Made by a program: the position numbers and the translations under genes
Shown here: positions 1-3,834 of the stretch, one piece after another
Layout of the letters: each line of letters begins with the position of its first letter
How positions within the stretch are numbered: position 1 is the first letter of the stretch
Assembly (NCBI GenBank): GCA_937921835.1
Contig: CAKZVG010000484.1
Location: 1-6,649 of the forward strand
Source of the DNA: an uncultured Bryobacteraceae bacterium
GTDB lineage: Bacteria > Acidobacteriota > Terriglobia > Bryobacterales > Bryobacteraceae
Length of the DNA stretch: 6,649 bases
Direction: 5' to 3'
Notes under the pieces: generated by a model
Told to the model about the DNA's origin: nothing
The model's database searches: none
The model's input: the letters and a program-made list of their open reading frames with translations, nothing else

Positions 1-294
1 TCCAAGGACTACGAAGACAAGAAGATCTTCAAGGCCGACCCGTTCGCGGTGCTGGACCAGGAGGGCGTGGGCCAGTTGGTGGAGATCGCGGTGAAGAAGG
101 GCCGCGCGACGCGTCCCGAACTGGAGATCGGCATCTGCGGCGAGCACGGCGGCGAGCCGAGCTCGGTGGAGTTCTGCTACCGGGTAGGGATGAACTACGT
201 CTCCTGCTCGCCCTATCGCGTGCCGATCGCGCGGCTGGCGGCGGCTCAGGCCGCGCTGGCCGAGGGCAAGGCGGAGACGATGCGGACGGCGTAA
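1..294 (+). CDS. ppdK: Pyruvate, phosphate dikinase, C-terminal fragment (5' end outside window)
   Basis: The window opens in frame inside this gene, and 97 sense codons remain before a TAA stop. The product interconverts pyruvate, ATP and phosphate with phosphoenolpyruvate, AMP and pyrophosphate in the cytoplasm. The visible part is the end of the C-terminal PEP/pyruvate-binding TIM-barrel domain. It is recognised from the segment reading [19 protein letters not shown], followed by a [28 protein letters not shown] ending, both typical of the family. The cysteine in GICGEHGG matches the position of the catalytic acid/base cysteine of known PPDKs, so the active site looks intact. A GTG at position 49 could be mistaken for a start, but homologous sequence ([17 protein letters not shown]) runs in frame from base 1, so this is a truncated long gene (usually about 870-900 residues). 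A strong hairpin terminator follows 30 bases after the stop. Confidence 0.95.
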   Translation, partial: SKDYEDKKIFKADPFAVLDQEGVGQLVEIAVKKGRATRPELEIGICGEHGGEPSSVEFCYRVGMNYVSCSPYRVPIARLAAAQAALAEGKAETMRTA

Positions 295-323
295 GCCGGA
301 GGCGGCGGGTTCGCTCCGATCAC

Positions 324-361
324 AACGGGGGCAGGCGGTGGCGGCATCGCCTGTCCCCGTT
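324..361 (+). terminator. Hairpin terminator after ppdK
   Basis: The two arms at 324-340 and 345-361 pair over 17 consecutive positions with two G-U pairs and a four-base GCGG loop. A short T-containing tail (TTTCTGCTTGT) follows. The position just downstream of the ppdK stop fits a transcription terminator. The tail is weaker than a classical U-tract. The arm sequence begins AAC and ends GTT, so the hairpin would also form on the opposite strand. Confidence 0.75.
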
Positions 362-523
362 TCTGCTTGTGAGCCACACTGCCGGAGAGAGTGGGACTCT
401 TCAGAGGGAACACCCGGCGGGCCGGCGGCCGGAGCAGGCCGGCCAGGGGCGCGGGCGGCAGAGATCTTCCTCCCTCCGCGTCTTGCCTGTAGTATTCTGA
501 AGGAGTAAGCGTAATTTGAGAGC

Positions 524-529
524 AGGAGG
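524..529 (+). promoter_or_regulatory. Shine-Dalgarno for the TPR protein
   Basis: A perfect AGGAGG lies 11 bases upstream of the ATG at 541. The spacing is slightly long. It supports 541 as the start, together with the signal peptide that begins there. Confidence 0.75.
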
Positions 530-540
530 TCGCAATCCCC

Positions 541-1707
541 ATGAGAGCCGCGTTTTTGAAAATGGCCCTCGCCGCCGCCGTGTGCGTGTTGTTGGCCGGG
601 ACCACACGGGCGCAAACCTCGTCCATCGAGGGCGACGTGAAGGGCGAAGACGGTCAGCCCCTCAGAGGCGCACTTATCAAGATCGAGCGCACGGACATCA
701 AAGGCAACTATAAGGTCAAAACCGACAAGAAGGGACATTTCTTCCATGCCGGGCTGCCGCTGGGCACGTACAAGGTATCGGTTGAGGTCGATGGCAAGGA
801 GCGCGACGTCGTGCGCGGCGTGCGCACCCGCCTGGGCGACCCGACGGTCGTGAATTTCGACCTGTACGCGCAGAAGCAGAAGCAGGAGGCGCTGGCGAGA
901 GCCGCCGAGACCGGCCAGCTCACCAAGGAGCAGGCGCGCGAGATGTCGCCCGAGCAGCGCGCGGCGATCGAGAAGCAAATGAAGGAACGCGCGGCGGCCA
1001 TGGCCAAGAACAAGGAATTGAACGACGCCTTCAACCAGGGCATGGAGGCGCTCAAGACCAAGCAGTTCGACGCCGCCGTGGAGCAGTTCACCAAGGCCTC
1101 CACCCTGGACCCGAAGCAGCATGTGGTTTGGGCGCAACTGGCCGAGGCGTACATCGGACAGGCCGGCACCAAGACCGGCGCCGAACAGGAAGCGGCGACG
1201 AACAAGGGGCTGGAAGCGTTCCAGAAGGCGCTCGAGCTGAAGCCTGACGATGCGGCCTACCACAACAATTACGCGCTGGCCCTGGCCCGGGCGAAGAAGT
1301 TCGACGAGGCGCAGGCCTCGCTGACCAAGGCCGCCGAACTCGATCCGCCCAACGCGGGCCGCTACTTCTACAACCTCGGCGCGGTGCTGACCAATATCGG
1401 CCAGCTCGAGCCGGCGGGGCAGGCTTTCAAGAAGGCGATTGAAGCCGACCCGAACTACGCCGACGCCCAGTATCAGTACGGAGTCTACCTGTCCTCGAAG
1501 ATCCAGACCACGCCGGACGGCAAGATGGTTCCACCGGACGGGATGCAGCAGGCTTTCGAGGCGTATCTGAAGCTCAGGCCGGACGGGCCGTTCGCGGAGT
1601 CGGCCAAGGGCTTCCTGGCCGCCGTTCAGTCCACCGTCCAGACCGAGTACAAGAACCCGAACGCGCCGGCTCCGGCTCAGAAGAAGACCGGCACAAAGAA
1701 GAAGTAG
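541..1707 (+). CDS. Secreted carboxypeptidase-regulatory-like domain / TPR repeat protein
   Basis: This 388-residue protein begins with a Sec signal peptide: Arg2 and Lys7, then a hydrophobic core, with likely cleavage after TRA at 22-24. Residues about 27-109 form a Cna-B/carboxypeptidase-regulatory-like beta-sandwich (EGDVKGEDGQPLRGALIKI, then DKKGHFFHAGLPLGTYKVSV). This fold is common at the N-termini of exported proteins and TonB-dependent receptors in Acidobacteriota and Bacteroidota. A charged, helical Gln/Lys/Glu-rich linker covers about 110-158. About five TPR units follow, near 160-193, 194-236 (with an insertion around 208-220), 237-269, 271-305 and 306-349. Their hallmarks are repeated A-x-x-x-F/L-x-K-A-x-x-L-x-P motifs such as FQKALELKPD. 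The tail (373-388) is Pro/Ala then Lys-rich. The role is probably periplasmic protein-protein scaffolding, but no partner or enzyme activity can be read. The gene appears monocistronic, with terminators on both sides. The start is fixed by the Shine-Dalgarno at 524-529 and the signal peptide. Confidence 0.9.
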   Translation: MRAAFLKMALAAAVCVLLAGTTRAQTSSIEGDVKGEDGQPLRGALIKIERTDIKGNYKVKTDKKGHFFHAGLPLGTYKVSVEVDGKERDVVRGVRTRLGDPTVVNFDLYAQKQKQEALARAAETGQLTKEQAREMSPEQRAAIEKQMKERAAAMAKNKELNDAFNQGMEALKTKQFDAAVEQFTKASTLDPKQHVVWAQLAEAYIGQAGTKTGAEQEAATNKGLEAFQKALELKPDDAAYHNNYALALARAKKFDEAQASLTKAAELDPPNAGRYFYNLGAVLTNIGQLEPAGQAFKKAIEADPNYADAQYQYGVYLSSKIQTTPDGKMVPPDGMQQAFEAYLKLRPDGPFAESAKGFLAAVQSTVQTEYKNPNAPAPAQKKTGTKKK

Positions 1708-1719
1708 CCGTGGTTCCGG

Positions 1720-1758
1720 AAAGGGCGCGCCTCAACCGCGGGAGGGCGCCCTTTTCTT
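1720..1758 (+). terminator. Rho-independent terminator after the TPR gene
   Basis: The arm AAAGGGCGC at 1720-1728 pairs perfectly with GCGCCCTTT at 1746-1754. After a one-base bulge (G1729) the stem continues with four pairs (1730-1733 with 1742-1745), closing an eight-base loop. The tail reads TTTTCTT. It lies 13 bases after the TAG stop of the TPR gene. On the minus strand the stem would be followed by only three T residues, so it could terminate leftward transcription weakly. Confidence 0.88.
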
Positions 1759-1786
1759 GTGTCCGCGCGGGGGAGGGGCGGCGGCC

Positions 1787-2062
1787 ATGATCCGCCTGTT
1801 TGTGATCATTCTGATGGCCATCGTGGCGGTGACGGTGCTGCGCATGGTGGCCGGGGTGCTTGCGCGTGGTCTGGGGGGAGTGTTCGACTCGGGAGGAAAT
1901 CCGGCCGCCAGACGCGCCGGGCAGGCGTCGCAGGGTGGCGAGCTCCAGCGCGATCCGGTCTGCGGAACGTTCGTTTCGCCGGCCAGTTCGGTGACTCTCA
2001 AGTCAGGCGGCAAAGTCGTGCATTTCTGCTCGGCGGCGTGCCGCGACAAGTACCGCGGCTGA
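1787..2062 (+). CDS. Small membrane-anchored YHS-like metal-binding protein
   Basis: This 91-residue protein starts at the ATG within GCGGCCATGATC, with a GGGAGGGG Shine-Dalgarno at 1771-1778 about eight bases upstream. An in-frame TTG at 1757 would add ten Gly/Ala-rich residues from inside the terminator tail and is unlikely. Residues about 3-24 (LFVIILMAIVAVTVLRMVAGV) are a single transmembrane helix or uncleaved signal anchor. A Gly/Ala/Arg linker follows (about 29-54). Residues about 55-91 resemble a YHS/TRASH-type treble-clef: RDPVCG (Cys59), then a Gly-Gly turn, then HFCSAACRDKY (His79, Cys81, Cys85). The spacing DPVCG...FCSxxC...Y is the family signature, although the usual Met after CG is Thr61. 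YHS domains bind metals such as copper or iron. No copper ATPase or chaperone partner is visible nearby, so the substrate is unknown. The stop is one base from the stop of the convergent coiled-coil gene. Confidence 0.82.
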   Translation: MIRLFVIILMAIVAVTVLRMVAGVLARGLGGVFDSGGNPAARRAGQASQGGELQRDPVCGTFVSPASSVTLKSGGKVVHFCSAACRDKYRG

Positions 2063-2063
2063 G

Positions 2064-2897
2064 CTACTTCATCTTCGCCAGGATCCGGGACGCCTGCGCG
2101 TTCAAGGCCGTCACTTGCTTCAAGTCGTCTTCCGCCATCGTCACCACGGATTCGATGCGGGACAGCTCGCCCGGCGGTATGCGCGGGCCGCTTTCGTCCG
2201 GGTCGTTGAGCCGCAGGAGGACGGCGCGGTACTGTTCGCTCAACTCGCGGTAACGCCGCAGCAGGTTGGTGAGGTACACCTCCCGGCGACGGTTGATGTC
2301 GACGATCTCCTTGCTGGCGCGCGAGAGCTGGTTCAGCCTGTCGGAAACCGAGGCGCTGGTCTCACGGAGGCTGCGGTTGGCGCTCTCAAGCTGCGCCAGC
2401 CGCTCGTTGCGGCTCTTCAACTCGGTCTGTAGCGCCTCGGCGATGCGAGCCGTGGAGGCGAGGCGTTCCCGCAGTTCGGATTCCGAGGCGGTCAGGCGCT
2501 CGTTCTCGGCCGAGACTTTCCGCAGGTTGGCCTCCAGGGCGCCGAGGCGCGCCTCCAGATCGGCGATGGTGGCGCTGGCGGCGCCCAGCTTCGCCTCCAG
2601 GTCCGCCAGCGCGCGCGCCTGCTCGGCGGCGGCAGGGGAAGGCGGCGCTGGGCGGGCGGCGGGCGGAGTTCGCGGCGCATCGCCGGCCGGTTCCGGCGAT
2701 TGGGCCGCGGCCTGCCCGGCGCGCGCGGCCTGTTCGCGCAGTTGGGCGTTCTCGCGCTCCAACCGGGCGAGCGCTGCGGAGCGTTCCTCAACGCGCCGCG
2801 CCAGCCAGACCGCCCACAACAGCGAAACCGCCGCCAGCAAAGCCAGGGCGGCGAACAACGCGTGGCCGCCTTTGTTGGAATTCCGCACGGACGGCAT
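2064..2897 (-). CDS. Membrane-anchored coiled-coil protein, third gene of the minus-strand operon
   Basis: This 277-residue protein was not matched to a named family. It has a short N-terminus (MPSVRNSNKGGH) and one transmembrane helix at about 13-33. A Leu/Glu/Arg heptad-like segment covers about 34-60 and a Pro/Ala-rich linker about 61-92. A long predicted coiled coil runs about 93-232 (repeats such as LEAKLGAASATIADLEARLG). A short break with Pro and Gly near 233-243 is followed by a final amphipathic helix, about 244-277. The layout resembles inner-membrane-anchored spacer or scaffold proteins. Charge around the helix (R5, K9 before; R34, R35 after) does not settle topology. An open frame extends upstream to 3035, but that part only overlaps the preceding gene out of frame. 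The ATG at 2897 is chosen because AAGGAGGT lies eight bases before it and it begins one base after the upstream stop. The coupling implies co-translation with the VWFA protein. Confidence 0.82.
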   Translation of the reverse strand: MPSVRNSNKGGHALFAALALLAAVSLLWAVWLARRVEERSAALARLERENAQLREQAARAGQAAAQSPEPAGDAPRTPPAARPAPPSPAAAEQARALADLEAKLGAASATIADLEARLGALEANLRKVSAENERLTASESELRERLASTARIAEALQTELKSRNERLAQLESANRSLRETSASVSDRLNQLSRASKEIVDINRRREVYLTNLLRRYRELSEQYRAVLLRLNDPDESGPRIPPGELSRIESVVTMAEDDLKQVTALNAQASRILAKMK

Positions 2898-2898
2898 G

Positions 2899-3834
2899 TT
2901 ATCGGACCTCCTTCCGATGGAAGCGCGAGCGGTGGGTGAGGCTCCGCCCGCCGGACTCCAGTTGCACCTGCACGGTCTTCGAGTTGTTCGCGGGAAGTTC
3001 GATGGTGACCAGGTGCAGGGCGCGGATCTGCGCAATAGTCTTCTCGATCGCCGGGGCGATGTCGGCGGTGGAGCGGCACACCGTGGCCGAGGCGCCGGTG
3101 GTCTCGGCGAGCTTCATCAGCCCGCTCTGGTAGGCTTCGTTCAGCCGGTCACTCCGGTAATCGAGGTGAACGATGAAGATGGGAGCCTGCGAGGCGGCAA
3201 GCGAGGCGTCCAGACGGGAGATCTTCTCCTTCACCAGTCCCTCGGGGAAATGACGGCTCAGATCGCGCGCGTCGCTGCGGTTGATGACCGGGTTGGTGTA
3301 GTCCTCGCGGTAATTGGTGATGTTGCTATCGGTGATGTAGAGCACGGCCAGCCGGACGTCGGCTTTGCGGAGCATGCCGTCGGCAAGCCGCGCGACGGTT
3401 TCGACGGTATCGAGGAGGCCCGAGTTGCCGCTGGCGGTGACAGCCTGAACCGCCGCGGTGAGTTTTTCACGATCCCGCACCGGATCCAGCAGCACGCGCA
3501 GGCCGTCCTGGGCGCGCATCAACGCCACCCACACATTGCCCGGGAGTTTCTCGATCTCCGCGACGAGCGCGCGTTTGGCGAGGTCCACCAGCGCCAGGTC
3601 GCCGGCGAGGTCCAGGACCACGATGAGCAGGAGGTCTTCCTCCGGCCCGCGCACGCTGACCACGCGCGCCTCCGCCCCTTCGACGGCGGCGCGGACCGTG
3701 GCCGGCGAGGGTGGATCCTCGGAGGCGCTCCACACGGGCACGCGCAGGAAACGGGCGGGCCGCTCCTCGGCAGCCGCGGAGAGGGCGCCCGCCAGCAGCA
3801 GGACGGCTGGAATCAGCAGGTGATCGCGTTTCAA
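2899..3834 (-). CDS. Secreted VWFA-related protein (acidobacterial type) with degenerate MIDAS
   Basis: This 311-residue exported protein resembles the VWFA-related family expanded in Acidobacteria (the TIGR03436 type, recognised from memory). A signal peptide covers about 1-22: Lys2-Arg3, then LLIPAVLLLAGALSAAA, with cleavage near Ala22. A von Willebrand A-like Rossmann fold follows from about 66 to 268. Its strand 1 is LLLIVVLDLAGD, strand 4 is LAVLYITDSN, and a later strand is PIFIVHLDY. LAETTGASATVCRSTADIAPAIEKTIAQI matches the usual end of the domain. A short beta segment follows (LVTIELPANNSKTVQVQLES), as in relatives that append a sandwich strand. The metal-site motif is altered: DxSxS reads DLAGD (D75, A77, D79), the loop Thr appears as Ser138, and D169 is kept. 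The start is a TTG whose last two bases belong to the barrel's TGA stop. GAGG lies eight bases upstream and no better start precedes the signal peptide. A role in adhesion or complex assembly is typical of the fold; the ligand is unknown. Confidence 0.85.
   Translation of the reverse strand: MKRDHLLIPAVLLLAGALSAAAEERPARFLRVPVWSASEDPPSPATVRAAVEGAEARVVSVRGPEEDLLLIVVLDLAGDLALVDLAKRALVAEIEKLPGNVWVALMRAQDGLRVLLDPVRDREKLTAAVQAVTASGNSGLLDTVETVARLADGMLRKADVRLAVLYITDSNITNYREDYTNPVINRSDARDLSRHFPEGLVKEKISRLDASLAASQAPIFIVHLDYRSDRLNEAYQSGLMKLAETTGASATVCRSTADIAPAIEKTIAQIRALHLVTIELPANNSKTVQVQLESGGRSLTHRSRFHRKEVR
2906..2913 (-). promoter_or_regulatory. Strong Shine-Dalgarno setting the coiled-coil start
   Basis: On the minus strand this reads AAGGAGGT, near-perfect complementarity to the 16S rRNA tail, eight bases before the ATG at 2897. 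It lies inside the last codons of the VWFA-related gene (Lys-Glu-Val). It decides the downstream start against the longer open frame beginning at 3035. Confidence 0.85.
3831..3834 (-). other. TTGA start/stop overlap (translational coupling)
   Basis: The barrel gene's TGA stop (3833-3831) shares two bases with the TTG start (3834-3832) of the VWFA-related gene. Such four-base overlaps usually indicate termination-reinitiation coupling between consecutive operon genes. Confidence 0.8.

Noticed and set aside
427..444. Short GGCCGG/CCGGCC inverted repeat in the leader of the TPR gene
   Set aside because: Only six base pairs in a very GC-rich stretch; not distinguishable from composition, and no riboswitch-like architecture is evident.
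483..511. Possible promoter upstream of the TPR gene (TTGCCT at 483-488 with TAAGCG at 506-511, or TAGTAT at 490-495)
   Set aside because: The 482-520 stretch is AT-richer than its surroundings, and a promoter is expected between the ppdK terminator and 541. However, neither pair of boxes matches consensus well enough to call.
708..1205. A 165-codon minus-strand frame inside the TPR gene
   Set aside because: It is Ser/Cys/Ala-rich antisense translation of TPR repeats. The plus-strand gene explains the sequence.
1759..2253. A 164-codon plus-strand frame overlapping the YHS gene and running into the convergent gene
   Set aside because: It is out of frame with the Cys/His module and transmembrane helix. 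Its translation is Arg/Gly/Ser-rich, typical of a shadow.
2898..3035. N-terminal extension of the coiled-coil protein to an upstream start at 3035
   Set aside because: The extra 46 residues overlap the VWFA gene out of frame, are Arg/Pro/Ser-rich, and have no matching ribosome site. AAGGAGGT points to 2897.
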